Positions 52,905-63,105 of a DNA stretch of 64,000 nt are shown one piece after another. Origin of the DNA: Pseudooceanicola marinus (GTDB taxonomy: Bacteria > Pseudomonadota > Alphaproteobacteria > Rhodobacterales > Rhodobacteraceae); NCBI RefSeq assembly GCF_002786295.1, contig NZ_PGTC01000022.1:62001-126000 (forward strand), written 5' to 3'. The notes under the pieces were generated by a model. The model was not told the origin of the DNA. It did no database searches and saw only the letters and a program-made list of their open reading frames with translations. Each line of letters starts with the position of its first letter. Position 1 is the stretch's first letter. Position numbers and translations under genes: made by a program.

Positions 52905-54398
52905 TCAGAACCCCTGGGCGGCGGTGACGGCGCGCTTCCAGCCGTCGTAGAGGCGGGCGCGTTCGTCGTCTTCCATCGCCGGGGCGAAGGAGCGGTCCAG
53001 CGCCCAGTTCTCGGCAAAGCCCGCCTGGTCGGGGTAGAGGCCCGCGCGGTGGCCTGCCAGCCAGGCGGCGCCCAGCACGGTGGTTTCCACGTTGGCCGGG
53101 CGATCCACCGGGGCGCCGAGGATGTCCGAGAGGAACTGCATGGCGTAGTCCGAGGCGCTCATGCCGCCATCGACGCGCAGGGTGGCGCCTTGGCCATGGG
53201 CCTCGCTGTCCCAGTCGGCGTGCATCGCCTCCAGCAGGTCGCGGGTCTGGAAGCCTACCGATTGCAGGGCGGCGCGGGCGAATTCCGCAGGACCCGAGTT
53301 GCGGGTGAGGCCAAAGATTGCGGCGCGACACTCGGCATTCCAGTAGGGGGCGCCCAGGCCGGTGAAGGCGGGCACCAGCACCAGCGTCTGGGTCGGATCG
53401 GCGCGTTCGGCCAGGGGCTGCGTCTCGGCGGCCTCGCGGATGATCTTCAGCCCGTCGCGCAGCCACTGCACGACGGCGCCGGCGATGAAGATCGAGCCTT
53501 CCAGCGCATAGGTCCGCTTGCCGTCCAGCTGGTAGGCCACGGTGGTCAGCAGCCGGTGCGAGGAGCGCACCAGCTCATCCCCGGTGTTCAGCAGGGCAAA
53601 GCAGCCGGTGCCATAGGTGGATTTCACCATGCCGGGGGTGAAGCAGGCCTGGCCGATGGTCGCGGCCTGCTGGTCGCCCGCCACGCCGAGGATCGGGATC
53701 GGGCGGCCGAAGAGATCGGGGCGGGTGGTGCCGAAGTCATCGGCGCAGTCGCGGATCTCGGGCAGCATCGATAGGGGGATGTCCAGCAGATCGCAGATCT
53801 CTTCCGACCAGGTGCCCGCCTCGATGTCGTAGAGCAGGGTGCGGGCGGCGTTGGTGGCATCGGTCACATGGGCCGCGCCGCCGGTCAGTTTCCAGATCAG
53901 GTAGGTATCGACCGTGCCGAAGATCAGCTTGCCGGCCTCCGCCGCCTCCCGCGCGCCCTCGACCGTGTCGAGCAGCCATTTGACCTTGGTGCCGGAGAAG
54001 TAGGGATCGAGCAGCAGGCCGGTGATCTCGGTCACCCGGGCCTCGTGGCCCTGATCGCGCAGCCGGGCGCAGAGATCGGAGGTGCGGCGGTCCTGCCAGA
54101 CGATGGCGCGATGGATCGGGCGGCCGGTTTCGCGATCCCAGATCAGTGTCGTCTCGCGCTGGTTTGTGATGCCGATCCCGGCGATCTGGTCGGGGCTGAC
54201 GCCCGCCTTCTCGATCGCCGCGCGGCAGGTGGCGGCGGTGGAGGACCACAGGTCGGAGGCGTCATGTTCGACCCAGCCCGACTGCGGGTAGTGCTGGGGA
54301 AATTCCTGCTGGGCGGAGGCGACGGGGGCCATGTCGGCGTCGAAGATCAGCGCCCGGGTCGAGGTGGTGCCCTGGTCGATGGCGAGAATATGGGTCAT
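52905..54398 (-). CDS. glpK: Glycerol kinase
   Basis: This 497-aa FGGY-family kinase phosphorylates glycerol to sn-glycerol-3-phosphate with ATP in the cytoplasm. It shows the ATP-site [38 protein letters not shown] with the catalytic aspartate, the FGGY signature [12 protein letters not shown], and [19 protein letters not shown] near the end. It is transcribed after glpD with a 53-bp gap. A GlpR-like regulator and a Ugp-like importer lie upstream in the window at 35-40 kb. Confidence 0.96.
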   Translation of the reverse strand: MTHILAIDQGTTSTRALIFDADMAPVASAQQEFPQHYPQSGWVEHDASDLWSSTAATCRAAIEKAGVSPDQIAGIGITNQRETTLIWDRETGRPIHRAIVWQDRRTSDLCARLRDQGHEARVTEITGLLLDPYFSGTKVKWLLDTVEGAREAAEAGKLIFGTVDTYLIWKLTGGAAHVTDATNAARTLLYDIEAGTWSEEICDLLDIPLSMLPEIRDCADDFGTTRPDLFGRPIPILGVAGDQQAATIGQACFTPGMVKSTYGTGCFALLNTGDELVRSSHRLLTTVAYQLDGKRTYALEGSIFIAGAVVQWLRDGLKIIREAAETQPLAERADPTQTLVLVPAFTGLGAPYWNAECRAAIFGLTRNSGPAEFARAALQSVGFQTRDLLEAMHADWDSEAHGQGATLRVDGGMSASDYAMQFLSDILGAPVDRPANVETTVLGAAWLAGHRAGLYPDQAGFAENWALDRSFAPAMEDDERARLYDGWKRAVTAAQGF

Positions 54399-54451
54399 GC
54401 GGTCTCCTCCCGTTTTTCTCTGGCCGCTTTTCCTCCGGCCTGATCCTTCTG

Positions 54452-56068
54452 TCAGGTCAGGTTGTTCTGACGGCTCCGTTCCTCGGCCATCCAGGCGTCC
54501 AGCGCAGCGATCTGGTCCTCGTTCAGACGTAGCCCAAGCTTGGTGCGGCGCCAGACCACGTCTTCTGCGGTGCGGGCATATTCGCGGGTCATCAGGTGGC
54601 GTACCTCGGCCTCCGACAGCCCCGCGCCGAAATCCCGGCCCAGGTCGGCGGCGCTGCTGGCGTCGCCCAGGATCTCCGCCGCTTCGGTGCCGTAGTGGCG
54701 GAAGAGGCGTTGCGCGCCCGAGGGGCCGAGGAAGGGATAGGCCTTCAGCAGCTCGGCGATGCGGTGCTCGGCCTCCTCCACCGGGAAGTCGCCACCGGGC
54801 AGAGGGCGGCCCGCGGTCCAGGGCGCGCGGATCGTCGGGAAATGCTCTGCCAGGTGGTCCATCGCATGTTCCGCCAGCCGCCGGTAGGTGGTGATCTTGC
54901 CGCCGAAGACCGACAGCAGGGGTGGACCGCTGCCCTCCATCCGCAGGGTGTAGTCGCGGGTGGCGGCGGAGGCCGAGGAGGCCCCGTCGTCATAAAGCGG
55001 GCGGACGCCCGAGTAGGTCCAGACCACCTGGGCACGGGTCACCGGCTCGCGGAAGTATTCCGAGGCGAAGGCGCAGAGATAGTCGATCTCCGTCTCGGTG
55101 ATTTCGGGGGGCTGATCGGGGTCGGGGTGGTCCATGTCGGTGGTGCCGATCAGGGTGTAGTCCTGTTCGTAGGGGATGGCGAAGATGATCCGCCCGTCGG
55201 AACCCTGGAAGAAATAGCATTTGTCGTGGTCGTAAAGCCGCCGCGTGACGATGTGCGATCCGCGCACCAGGCGGATGCCGGCCTCGGAGTTGCGGCCCAG
55301 GGTGCCGTTCAGCATGTCCGCGACCCAGGGGCCGGCAGCATTGACCAGCGCCTTCGCGCTGATCTGGCGGGTCTCGCCCGTCTCGGCATCCTGCAAGTCG
55401 ACCTGCCAGCCGTCGCCGTCGGGCCGCGCGCCCGTGACCTTGGTGCGGGGCAGGATCTGCGCGCCCCAGCGGGCGGCGTCGCGGGCGTTCAGCACCGTCA
55501 GCCGGGCGTCCTGCACCCAGGCGTCGGAATACTCGAAGGCGCGGTGCAGGCTGTCCTTCAGCGGCGCGCCCTCGCGGGTGCCGTCCAGCGACAGGGATTT
55601 CGTTCCCGGCAGGATCTCCCGCCCGCCCAGATTGTCGTAGAGGAACAGGCCCAACCGGATCAGCCAGGCCGGGCGACGGCCCTTCATCCAGGGCATCACC
55701 AGCTTCAGCAGGCGCGAGGTGGGCGTCGAATTCTCGAACCGCATCTCGGGGTGGATCGGCAGCACGAAGCGCATGGGCCAGGAGATATGCGGCATCGCCT
55801 TCAGCAGCTGTTCGCGTTCGATCAGCGACTCGCGCACCAGGCGGAATTCGAAATATTCGAGGTAGCGCAGGCCGCCGTGAAATAGCTTGGTCGAGGCGGA
55901 GGAGGTGGCGCCGGCCAGGTCGCCCATCTCCGCCAGCCCGACGCGCAGGCCCCGGCCCGCGGCGTCTCGGGCGATGCCGCAGCCATTGACGCCGCCGCCG
56001 ATGACGAAAAGGTCGAAGCGGTCGGTCGGGGGGGCTGTGGCAGGCGTGGCGGTCTCGGGCGCGGACAT
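54452..56068 (-). CDS. glpD: Aerobic glycerol-3-phosphate dehydrogenase
   Basis: This 538-aa FAD enzyme oxidises glycerol-3-phosphate to dihydroxyacetone phosphate and passes electrons to quinone at the membrane. It has the N-terminal FAD fold [23 protein letters not shown], the [19 protein letters not shown] motif and the GVRPLYDD motif near residue 353, and a C-terminal domain with [26 protein letters not shown]. Together with glpK it forms the glycerol catabolic pair. Confidence 0.96.
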   Translation of the reverse strand: MSAPETATPATAPPTDRFDLFVIGGGVNGCGIARDAAGRGLRVGLAEMGDLAGATSSASTKLFHGGLRYLEYFEFRLVRESLIEREQLLKAMPHISWPMRFVLPIHPEMRFENSTPTSRLLKLVMPWMKGRRPAWLIRLGLFLYDNLGGREILPGTKSLSLDGTREGAPLKDSLHRAFEYSDAWVQDARLTVLNARDAARWGAQILPRTKVTGARPDGDGWQVDLQDAETGETRQISAKALVNAAGPWVADMLNGTLGRNSEAGIRLVRGSHIVTRRLYDHDKCYFFQGSDGRIIFAIPYEQDYTLIGTTDMDHPDPDQPPEITETEIDYLCAFASEYFREPVTRAQVVWTYSGVRPLYDDGASSASAATRDYTLRMEGSGPPLLSVFGGKITTYRRLAEHAMDHLAEHFPTIRAPWTAGRPLPGGDFPVEEAEHRIAELLKAYPFLGPSGAQRLFRHYGTEAAEILGDASSAADLGRDFGAGLSEAEVRHLMTREYARTAEDVVWRRTKLGLRLNEDQIAALDAWMAEERSRQNNLT

Positions 56069-56190
56069 GGGGGATCTCCCTCTGGGGCGTCGCGCGCAGA
56101 TGACATCGGCTGGCGCCGGTTGTCAAAGCGATGCGGCGTGAGAGGGCGTGAACGTGGTGGCCCCGCGCGGCAGCCTGCCGCGCCAGGGGA

Positions 56191-56835
56191 TCAGCTGAGG
56201 CGGGCGACCAGGGCCGGCAGTTCCGCGAAGTCCGAGAAGGCGGCGCGGCAGGTCAGCCCCCCGCCGCCCTTGCGGTAGCCGTTGGTGTAGAGAAGGAAGG
56301 GCACGTCGGCGCGCAGGGCCGTCTCCGCATCCGTCTCGCTGTCGCCGATGTAGATCTGCGCGCCCACGTCGCCCAGCCGGTCGAAGGTGCTGTGCAGCGG
56401 CGCCGGATCCGGCTTGCGACGGTTCAGCGTGTCACCCCCGACGATGGCGTCGAAGGCGCCGTCGAGGTCCAGGTGGCGCAGCACCGCGCGGGCCGGGCGT
56501 TCGGGCTTGTTGGTGCACAGGCCCAGCCGATGGCCCTCGGTCGACAGGCTGGCCAGGATCTCGGGCACGCCCGGGTAGACCCGGGTCAGCTCGACCGCCG
56601 TGTCGTAGTGTTTCATGAACTCCGTCAGCATGCGGGGCTTCAGGCAGGGGTCCAACTCGCGCGAGGCGATCATGCGATCGACGAAGGTGGGGACCCCTTC
56701 CCCCATGAACCGGCGTGTTTCCGGCAGCGACAGCGGGCGCGCTTCCAGCGCGGCCAAGATGCCGTTGGCGATGCCGCGGACGTCGGGCGCGCTGTCGATC
56801 AGCGTCCCGTCAAGATCGAATACAAGGCGTGCCAT
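56191..56835 (-). CDS. gph: HAD-family phosphatase, phosphoglycolate phosphatase-like
   Basis: This 214-aa HAD hydrolase has motif I FDLDGTLIDSAPD with the nucleophile aspartate, motif II/III around LCTNKPERPAR and motif IV YIGDSETDAETA. The cap domain is of the small helical type. Its order and length match Gph, which removes phosphate from 2-phosphoglycolate. It lies downstream of the glp pair's promoter region, on the same strand but upstream in transcription. Other small-phosphate substrates are possible, so the symbol is tentative. Confidence 0.8.
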   Translation of the reverse strand: MARLVFDLDGTLIDSAPDVRGIANGILAALEARPLSLPETRRFMGEGVPTFVDRMIASRELDPCLKPRMLTEFMKHYDTAVELTRVYPGVPEILASLSTEGHRLGLCTNKPERPARAVLRHLDLDGAFDAIVGGDTLNRRKPDPAPLHSTFDRLGDVGAQIYIGDSETDAETALRADVPFLLYTNGYRKGGGGLTCRAAFSDFAELPALVARLS

Positions 56836-57062
56836 GCCCCTCCCTACTCATAAACAATGTCACCGGTCCGGGTGCCTTACGTCTTCAGCCCCCGAAGCGG
56901 TGCCTCCCTTCCTTCTGCCTAGGCCGGGGGGAGGTGCGGGCAAAGCGAAGCCTGACGCCATGCGGGCGGCCAGATAGCCTGTGCCCAAAGCTTTGGCAAT
57001 CGGGGTCAGACAGGTGGCAGGGAATAAAGACTCGCGGTTCTAATCCGGCGCGGTGCGTCGGG

Positions 57063-57572
57063 TCAGTGGCCGTCCAGCGCCAGCGGCGCGGCGTAGCCAC
57101 GGTTGGCGTGGACCAGCGGCTTGCCGGGGGCGCCCAGCACCACCTCCTCCACCGCGCCGAAGACGACGTAGTGGGTGCCGACAAGCTGGGCCGCGTCGAT
57201 GCGGCAGACGAAGGAGCAGATGGCCCCGTCGAGGCGCGGCACGCCCAGAGAGGTGTCGTGCCAGGTTCCCGCGTCGAAGCGCGAGGCGAGATCGGGCACC
57301 CGGCCGGCGAAGGCGTCCGAGATGCGCGCCTGGTCCTCGCGCAGGACATTGACGCAGAAGGTGCCGTTTTCGCGAATGGGGTCCACCGCGCTGACCTTGT
57401 GGTAGAGGCAGACCAGCAGGGTGGGACGTTCGGTATCCGCCGAAACGGAGGCCATGGCCGACACGGTGACGCCGGCGCGTCCCGCCGGGCCGTCGGTGGT
57501 CACCACGTTGACGGTGGTGGCCGCACGGGACATGGCCTCTAGGAAGTTCTGGCGGAGGGGGTCTTCAGACAT
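57063..57572 (-). CDS. Flavin reductase family protein (HpaC-like)
   Basis: This 169-aa protein has the split-barrel flavin reductase fold: FLEAMSRAATTVNVVTTDGPAGRAGVTVSAM at the start, PTLLVCLYHKVSA, then GTFCVNVLREDQ and the C-terminal FGAVEEVVLG. Such proteins use NAD(P)H to reduce FMN or FAD for a partner oxygenase. Its start overlaps the stop of the Rieske oxygenase gene by 8 bp, so they are co-translated. It may serve as an unusual electron source for it. Confidence 0.85.
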   Translation of the reverse strand: MSEDPLRQNFLEAMSRAATTVNVVTTDGPAGRAGVTVSAMASVSADTERPTLLVCLYHKVSAVDPIRENGTFCVNVLREDQARISDAFAGRVPDLASRFDAGTWHDTSLGVPRLDGAICSFVCRIDAAQLVGTHYVVFGAVEEVVLGAPGKPLVHANRGYAAPLALDGH

Positions 57573-58692
57573 CGGGTATCCTGTTCGCGATCCAGCGGGC
57601 GAATTCGTAGTTGGGGCGTTCCAGATGGCTCAGCGCGCCGGGACGGGCCAACCGCCCCTGCATGCCGCGCCAGACGCGTTCGGTGCATCCACGATCCTCG
57701 TCATTGACGTGATCGAGAAGGCCTTTCAATGCGGAAAAATGTGTCTCCGCGTCGGGGTCGGCGGCGAAGTCGGGGTGCAGCCCGCCGCCATAGAGGATCT
57801 TCACGTGGCCGGGCCCGTCGGGGGTCAGGCAGAGATACCAGAAGTAGCCCGGCGTCAGCGTAATCAAGAGCGAGGGGTAGATCGCCATCAGCCAGGTGCG
57901 CAGCCGGTCCTCGCCCTGCAGCGTCGTGTTGTCCTTGTGGGCGATCGACAGGGCGATGCTGTCGTCTTTCAGGATGTGGTGATAGTTGAAATGCGCCTTG
58001 CCTTCGGGGCAGGTCATCTGCCGCAGGTTCACCGCGCCGCCGATGGTGCCGCCGTGGCACATGGGCAGGTGATAGGATTCCATGAAGTTCTCGGCCAGGA
58101 TCTTCCAGTTGGTGTTCCAGCGGTGCTCTTCGCGGAAGGTCTCCACGTAGTCGGCCATGCCGAGGTAGCCCACCAGGTCGTCGACCTCTGCCAGTTGCTC
58201 CTGTGGTTCGGGCAGGTCGGGGTTCAGGGTGACCATGATCCAGCCGTTCCAGTCGACGCAGCGGATGGCGGGCAGGCTGTTGGCCTCCTTGCAGAAGCTC
58301 TGGTTCATGTCCATCGCCGGCGCCCCGCGCAGCGAGCCGTCCAGCGCATAGGTCCAGGCGTGGTAGGGGCAGGTGATGACGCGCACGCGGCCGCGGCCCT
58401 CCAGCAGGGTCGACATGCGGTGGCGACAGACGTTGGACATGGCGCGCAGCACGCCCTCGCGGTCGCGCAGCACCAGGATCGGTTCGCCCGAGATCTCCAT
58501 CGTCAGGTAATCGCCGGGTTCCTTCAGCGCGTCCACGCGACCCGCGCACAGCCAGGATGTCGCGAAGACATGCTCCTGCTCCAGCGCCTGGAAGCTTTCC
58601 GAGGTATAGACCGACACCGGCATGGCCTGCGCCCTTTCGAAGGGCACGGCGACATTGGCGCGCAGTTCGGCGGCGGGATCATGGACGTTCAT
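57565..58692 (-). CDS. Rieske non-haem iron oxygenase, alpha subunit
   Basis: This 375-aa protein has the Rieske [2Fe-2S] motif C-x-H...C-x-x-H (C89, H91, C108, H111 in NVCRHR and CPYHAW) and a catalytic domain with the mononuclear iron ligands in ENFMESYHLPMCH (H208, H213) and the bridging acidic E205. It resembles single-component-alpha oxygenases acting on quaternary amines or small aromatics (GbcA, CntA, vanillate types). The start at 58692 is preferred; the longer frame runs through a poorly conserved leader. No ferredoxin/reductase of the usual type is adjacent, only a flavin reductase. Confidence 0.88.
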   Translation of the reverse strand: MNVHDPAAELRANVAVPFERAQAMPVSVYTSESFQALEQEHVFATSWLCAGRVDALKEPGDYLTMEISGEPILVLRDREGVLRAMSNVCRHRMSTLLEGRGRVRVITCPYHAWTYALDGSLRGAPAMDMNQSFCKEANSLPAIRCVDWNGWIMVTLNPDLPEPQEQLAEVDDLVGYLGMADYVETFREEHRWNTNWKILAENFMESYHLPMCHGGTIGGAVNLRQMTCPEGKAHFNYHHILKDDSIALSIAHKDNTTLQGEDRLRTWLMAIYPSLLITLTPGYFWYLCLTPDGPGHVKILYGGGLHPDFAADPDAETHFSALKGLLDHVNDEDRGCTERVWRGMQGRLARPGALSHLERPNYEFARWIANRIPDV

Positions 58693-59385
58693 CTTGCTCT
58701 CCTGGGGTGGCCTGGTGGAACGGCGCGGCTGGATCTCGACCGGGCGAACCCGGGGGAGGTCGTTTGCAAGCACCTGATTTCCATTGCGGCACCTCTTGCC
58801 CCTAGAAAGCAAGGAAGATCTGCCGAAGGCAACGGTCGGATCCGTGCGGAGGATGAAAGCGGGATGTGGAATTGGGCAACGGCTTTTCCGGGCAGGGGCC
58901 GGCGGACCCGTTCGCGAGGTCGCGCCATGGCCTGAAACGCGACCGCCGGCCCGATGACCGCTTTACCACTTCGGAGAGGACGAGGGTGCGCAGCGACACC
59001 GACAGAAGCGCGGTCGCAGCGAGGCTGTGGAGTTTCTAGGGTCAGCGACGCCGGACGTAGAAGATCCCGTTTCTGCGAACGAGATGAAGCCCCCACTTTC
59101 TCGACGGTTCGCGCGGTCTACACTGCGCACGATGTGAACCAGTCTGTGAACCACCAGGACGTGGACACGGGGGGGCGCTCGATAAACGGCTATCCTATTG
59201 GAAGACTGAAATTTTCGAGGAAATTGGCTGGGGTGGTAGGATTCTAAGCTAAGTTATTGAACTACATGTAAAATATAGAAAACTATAGTATATGGTGTCA
59301 ATTCATTTTGGGCAGAAATGAAGAATGTGCCACAGGTGGTGCCCCATCTCGCGCGGGGGTCGTGTGCGTCGTCGTAATCCTCGGC
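58693..59385. other. Gene-free interval with a strongly AT-rich patch
   Basis: No gene of known type is seen across almost 700 bp. The left part must hold the Rieske promoter. Between 59241 and 59310 the sequence drops to 17 G+C in 70 bases (24%), against a background that is far higher. It could be a junction scar, a lost element or a binding region for an AT-preferring protein. Small open frames across the interval have no supporting features. Confidence 0.5.
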
Positions 59386-60282
59386 TCAGGACGCGGCCTT
59401 GCTGCTGCGCGCCATGTTCAGGAAAGCGGAGAACCCGGCGGAGGGATTGCGGCGCCCCGGGTAATAGAGGCAGAAACCGGGGCGCGGGGGCGTCCAGTCT
59501 TCGAGCATGCGGATCATGCGGCCGCTCGCAATGTCCTCCGCCACATCCTGTTCGATGAAATAGCCGATGCCGACGCCATCCAGGACGGCTGATCTGGCGA
59601 CCTCGGCCTCGTCTATGGTCAGCCGCCCCTTCGCGTCGAACATCACGACCTCGCCGTCTTTCTCGAACTGCCAGCGATAGAGCGCGCCGTTCGGAAGGCG
59701 GACCCGGATGCAGTCCTGCACCGGCAGGTCGGCCGGGCTGCGGGGGGCTTCCTTCCTCGCCAGCCAGCCGGGCGAGGCGACGACCGCATGCCGCTGTGGG
59801 ATCCCGAGCGGCAGGGCGATCATGTCACGCGGCACGAGGTCGGCTGGCCGGACCCCGATGTCGAACCCTTCCGCCACGATGTCGACCAACCGGCCTTCTG
59901 TGACGAGGTCGACCTCCATCTCCGGATAGCGGCGCAGGAACTCCAGGACGAGCGGCGCGATGGCCCGCCCGGCCTGGACCGAGGCGTTGATGCGCAGCTG
60001 TCCCGAGGGCGTCTCGCGCAGCGCGCGGGCCTGGTCCAGTGCGTCGCGGATATCGCCGAGGGCCGGGGAAACACGGTCGATGAAGGACCGGCCCGCATCC
60101 GTCAGCGACACGCTGCGGGTGGTCCGGTTGAAAAGCCGCACGCCCAGATCGCCCTCGAGCCTGGCAATCATGTGCGACAGGGCGGTGGTAGAGACATCGA
60201 GGTCCAGCGCCGCCGCGCGAAAGCTGCCCAGGCGTGCAATCGCCTGAACCGCGTCGAGCGTCCTGAGACTGACATCCTTCAT
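59386..60282 (-). CDS. LysR-family transcriptional regulator
   Basis: This 298-aa protein has the LysR helix-turn-helix ([43 protein letters not shown]) and an effector domain from about residue 90 ([20 protein letters not shown]). It resembles the CrgA/DsdC-like branch that often controls a neighbouring divergent gene. It is divergent from a small NTF2-like protein gene, and a perfect 13-bp inverted repeat lies between them. Confidence 0.9.
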   Translation of the reverse strand: MKDVSLRTLDAVQAIARLGSFRAAALDLDVSTTALSHMIARLEGDLGVRLFNRTTRSVSLTDAGRSFIDRVSPALGDIRDALDQARALRETPSGQLRINASVQAGRAIAPLVLEFLRRYPEMEVDLVTEGRLVDIVAEGFDIGVRPADLVPRDMIALPLGIPQRHAVVASPGWLARKEAPRSPADLPVQDCIRVRLPNGALYRWQFEKDGEVVMFDAKGRLTIDEAEVARSAVLDGVGIGYFIEQDVAEDIASGRMIRMLEDWTPPRPGFCLYYPGRRNPSAGFSAFLNMARSSKAAS

Positions 60283-60317
60283 TGTCCCGATTCTGTCATC
60301 GCTGGATGCAGTTTTAT

Positions 60318-60330
60318 CCCGATTATCGGG
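60318..60330. promoter_or_regulatory. Inverted repeat between LysR and NTF2-like genes
   Basis: CCCGAT-T-ATCGGG is a perfect inverted repeat in the 98-bp divergent gap. A partial second copy of CCCGATT lies at 60286-60292, at the LysR start. The spacing fits a LysR-type recognition site, although the classical T-N11-A core is not exact. Confidence 0.55.
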
Positions 60331-60380
60331 GCGCCGGTCGATCCCTATCTTTCTTTCATCCCCCGAAAAGGAGCGTTCCG

Positions 60381-60701
60381 ATGAACCTGCCAGACCCGAT
60401 CCAGACCTATTTCACCGCCCGCGCGCCGCAGGATGCCTGCCTGCTGGCCGCAGCCTTCGCGCCCCATGCCGAGGTTCAGGACGAAGGCCAGACGCTGCAA
60501 GGGGCGCAGCAGATCATCAGCTGGTGGCAGGCGGCCAAGGCGAAATACAACCACAGCGCGGAGCCACTGGAGATGACGGAGGCCGATGGCAAGACGGTCG
60601 TGCGCGCCCGTGTCAGCGGAGATTTCCCCGGAAGTCCGGCCGTTCTGACCTTCCGTTTCGGGCTGAGCGGTGACCGGATCACCTGTCTGGAGATCGGATG
60701 A
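60381..60701 (+). CDS. Small NTF2-like/SnoaL-type protein
   Basis: This 106-aa protein has the layout of the nuclear transport factor 2-like fold: a helix-rich start ([34 protein letters not shown]), the [19 protein letters not shown] helix and a final beta part ([16 protein letters not shown]). Such proteins are small isomerases, hydrolases or ligand-binding proteins. The start has AAAGGAG 8 bp upstream. It is probably regulated by the divergent LysR protein. The substrate is unknown. Confidence 0.8.
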   Translation: MNLPDPIQTYFTARAPQDACLLAAAFAPHAEVQDEGQTLQGAQQIISWWQAAKAKYNHSAEPLEMTEADGKTVVRARVSGDFPGSPAVLTFRFGLSGDRITCLEIG

Positions 60702-61270
60702 TTATCGGGCTCATACACCACAACGGGACGTGGCCACTGGTCAACGGCGCGACATGGGAAGGTCAGGGGCGCCGACAAAAGACAAAAAGGTCCCGCAATA
60801 GTCGGCGCAGCCGGATCGGGCATTTCAGATAGTAACGGAGCTCGGTCAGCCTTGCGCCACGACACAGGAGCCTCGAGTTCTATTCTCGGCCGGGACTGCA
60901 TGTTTCTTCGAGGTGAAGGATCATGAGATCGGCCGCTTTTCTCTGCGGCGGAACATCAGCGACGCAGCGCGTCAAATACGCCCGATGGTTGATTGCAAGG
61001 TTCGATGGCGTCGTCGCCGCACAAGAAATACGGCAACTCGCTGAACGACGAGGTCGCAACTTTTGGTGCGAACAATGTCGGCGTTCTGTAATTTGGTGTG
61101 CGCTCTGCCGCGAGCGTCGACAGGCGGCCATCATCGACCTTGTTCAGGGCGTTGGTGTGGGCAGTTGTGCCGTCGCGCTCCCCCGGATCACCAGGGTTTT
61201 GGGTGGTTGAGGCAGTTTCATACAGGGCGGGGGCGAGTAGGCTGCGGCGCTGCGGCCTGGCGGAGGACGT
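60702..61270. other. Gene-poor interval
   Basis: About 570 bp lie between the NTF2-like gene and the stop of the FAD/NAD(P)-binding protein. A 95-codon open frame (60923-61210) and one on the opposite strand exist, but neither shows recognisable motifs, a good ribosome site or a neighbour that would support it. No terminator or repeat could be identified. It may be decayed sequence. Confidence 0.4.
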
Positions 61271-62899
61271 TCAGTCAATGCGCCTCAGAACGCCGTCGGC
61301 CCATCTCGACGAAGCCTCGCCGAAGCAATCGTGCAGACTGTCGGCGGCAATTACACTTCCAAGTGCGAGGCGCCCCAAAAGGCTTAGCCCCGGAACGGGC
61401 TTCTCGTTCCGGTCGATCAGCCGTCCGTCCGGCGCGGTGCGGGCGCCGAGGTCGTCCAGCGTGGTGAGGTAACCGCCGTGTATCAGGCCAGACAACAGTG
61501 AGGATGTGACCTTTGTCGGATCGGGAGAGGGCAGGACGCCGTCGATCATGATCTCCGCCGCGGCGCTGTGGGTCCCGTTGGTCAGATGCCAGCCGGTGTC
61601 GGTGAGCGTGATGTCGGGATCTTTTGCCAGATCGACCGTGACGATCCCGGTCTGGATGAGCGCCAGCAGTTCGCGGCAGGCGCTGACTGGCGGGCCGTAG
61701 GAATACCGTTTGAGCCCCTCGTCGAAGCCGACGAGTATCGCCGCAGTATCCGGCGGCGTAGTGGCTGGGTTGTAGCCCTGACGCAGCGGGTCCTGCCATT
61801 TCCGCCAGAGCTGTCCCACGGCATAGCCGATCGTGGGCGGGAGGCTGCCGTCGGCCATAGCGATGCCCTGCGTCAGGGTTTCCTGCGCCGGGGCGGTTTC
61901 CTGACAACCGGGATCGGTCCATTCCCTTTCCAACCAGTCGCGGATCGCCGTATCGCTCGTTCCGGGCACAAAAGCTGACAGGATGCGCTGAACCGGAGGG
62001 GTAAGCGCGTCGGTCAGGAGGGCTTTGGCCTCCGCCGCCGATCCGACTGACGCCTCAAATACCGCCCTGGCGAAAAGCGCGGTTTCGTCCGGAGTAGGTT
62101 CGTATCGGGCGTCTATGTCTTCGGTTTCCGGTTTTGGATAGGGTGGCTGTCCGTTCAGCGAAAACGGAATGATGCACGCGGGTTCTTTGCCCGAAGGGAT
62201 GTAGCCATCGTCGGAAAATTCTCCGCCCAGTCCAAGCGTCAGCACACGGATGACATCGAAGGACGACAGGGCGAACCCCCGGACCGCGACCGTGCGCCCA
62301 GCCCAGTTCTCCGCAGCCGCTTGCAGTCGGCGGGCGGGATAGGCCTCGGCGAGTTCGGCGTCTGTGTGAGCTGCATGGTCCTGCCATTCCGCAAGCTGGT
62401 CGTCGGGACGGATCGGAGGCTGGCCGGGAACGATCAGAACCTCGTCGTAGGGGCCATGCGATTCTGACCCGACGCTGAGTTGCCAGCCATCTTCGGTGCG
62501 CAGGACGCGTTCTATGGTCTCCGGCACCCGCGTTATTCGCAGGTTTGACCGGGAGAGCGTCAGCTTCGCAAATCGCTGCTGAAGATATCTGCCGAGATCG
62601 GCCCGCGGGGGGAAAGCGTCTTCCCCCATGTTCGGGGTCATCCAATCCCTGAATGAACGCACGTCAAGGTCAGCCGGTGCCCGAAGATGGATATCCCGAA
62701 GAGGAATATTCAGCAGACAGTGCGTGGGTTCGTGCGGGTCGAAGTTCGGCCCGGCGCCGGGCCACGCGCAGGTATCGAAGATATCGATTTGCAGACGGCG
62801 CCCCCTTGATTTCGCACCTTGCGACAGCGCTTCGAGCGCGCCGAGCCCTCTTGGCCCGAGGCCGATGATTGCGATCTTCCGGTCGATCTGTCTGTTCAT
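61271..62899 (-). CDS. FAD/NAD(P)-binding protein (NAD_binding_9 type)
   Basis: This 542-aa protein begins with a dinucleotide-binding fold (KIAIIGLGPRGLGALEAL) followed by IDIFDTCAWPGAGPNFDPHEPTHCLLNI, which is typical of the NAD_binding_9 / FAD-NAD(P)-binding family often found with siderophore or small-molecule genes. A second nucleotide-binding stretch appears as AVRGFALSSFDVIRVLTLGLGG near residue 205. The C-terminal part (LSLLGRLALGSVIAADSLHDCFG) fits the same family. No membrane helices or signal peptide are seen. The reaction is unknown. It is alone on its strand, divergent from the MgtC-like gene. Confidence 0.75.
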   Translation of the reverse strand: MNRQIDRKIAIIGLGPRGLGALEALSQGAKSRGRRLQIDIFDTCAWPGAGPNFDPHEPTHCLLNIPLRDIHLRAPADLDVRSFRDWMTPNMGEDAFPPRADLGRYLQQRFAKLTLSRSNLRITRVPETIERVLRTEDGWQLSVGSESHGPYDEVLIVPGQPPIRPDDQLAEWQDHAAHTDAELAEAYPARRLQAAAENWAGRTVAVRGFALSSFDVIRVLTLGLGGEFSDDGYIPSGKEPACIIPFSLNGQPPYPKPETEDIDARYEPTPDETALFARAVFEASVGSAAEAKALLTDALTPPVQRILSAFVPGTSDTAIRDWLEREWTDPGCQETAPAQETLTQGIAMADGSLPPTIGYAVGQLWRKWQDPLRQGYNPATTPPDTAAILVGFDEGLKRYSYGPPVSACRELLALIQTGIVTVDLAKDPDITLTDTGWHLTNGTHSAAAEIMIDGVLPSPDPTKVTSSLLSGLIHGGYLTTLDDLGARTAPDGRLIDRNEKPVPGLSLLGRLALGSVIAADSLHDCFGEASSRWADGVLRRID

Positions 62900-63105
62900 T
62901 GGATGCCATCCGGGATGAGTTCAGGGGCGATAACAGCGCGTTTTGCACAGAGCTGGGTCTTGATTGATGCCATGCGGGAGATAAGCGTCGAACGGGAATA
63001 CAGGTCTATAATGGCGTGCTTGAATTAGCCCGGATCGGAACTCTGACACTCTCTGTTTGGTTCCTGTTTCAATGGCGTTCAAAGATCAGAGACCTGACTG
63101 ACCTA

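Noticed and set aside
58954-59247. 97-codon plus-strand frame ending near the AT-rich patch
   Set aside because: It has no recognisable domain or ribosome site; it was considered as a truncated mobile-element gene but nothing supports that.
60923-61210. 95-codon plus-strand frame with several cysteines
   Set aside because: It has a CxxC-like pattern (CEQCRR, CALCRE) that could suggest a zinc ribbon, but composition, start context and neighbours give no support, so it is left as unassigned sequence.
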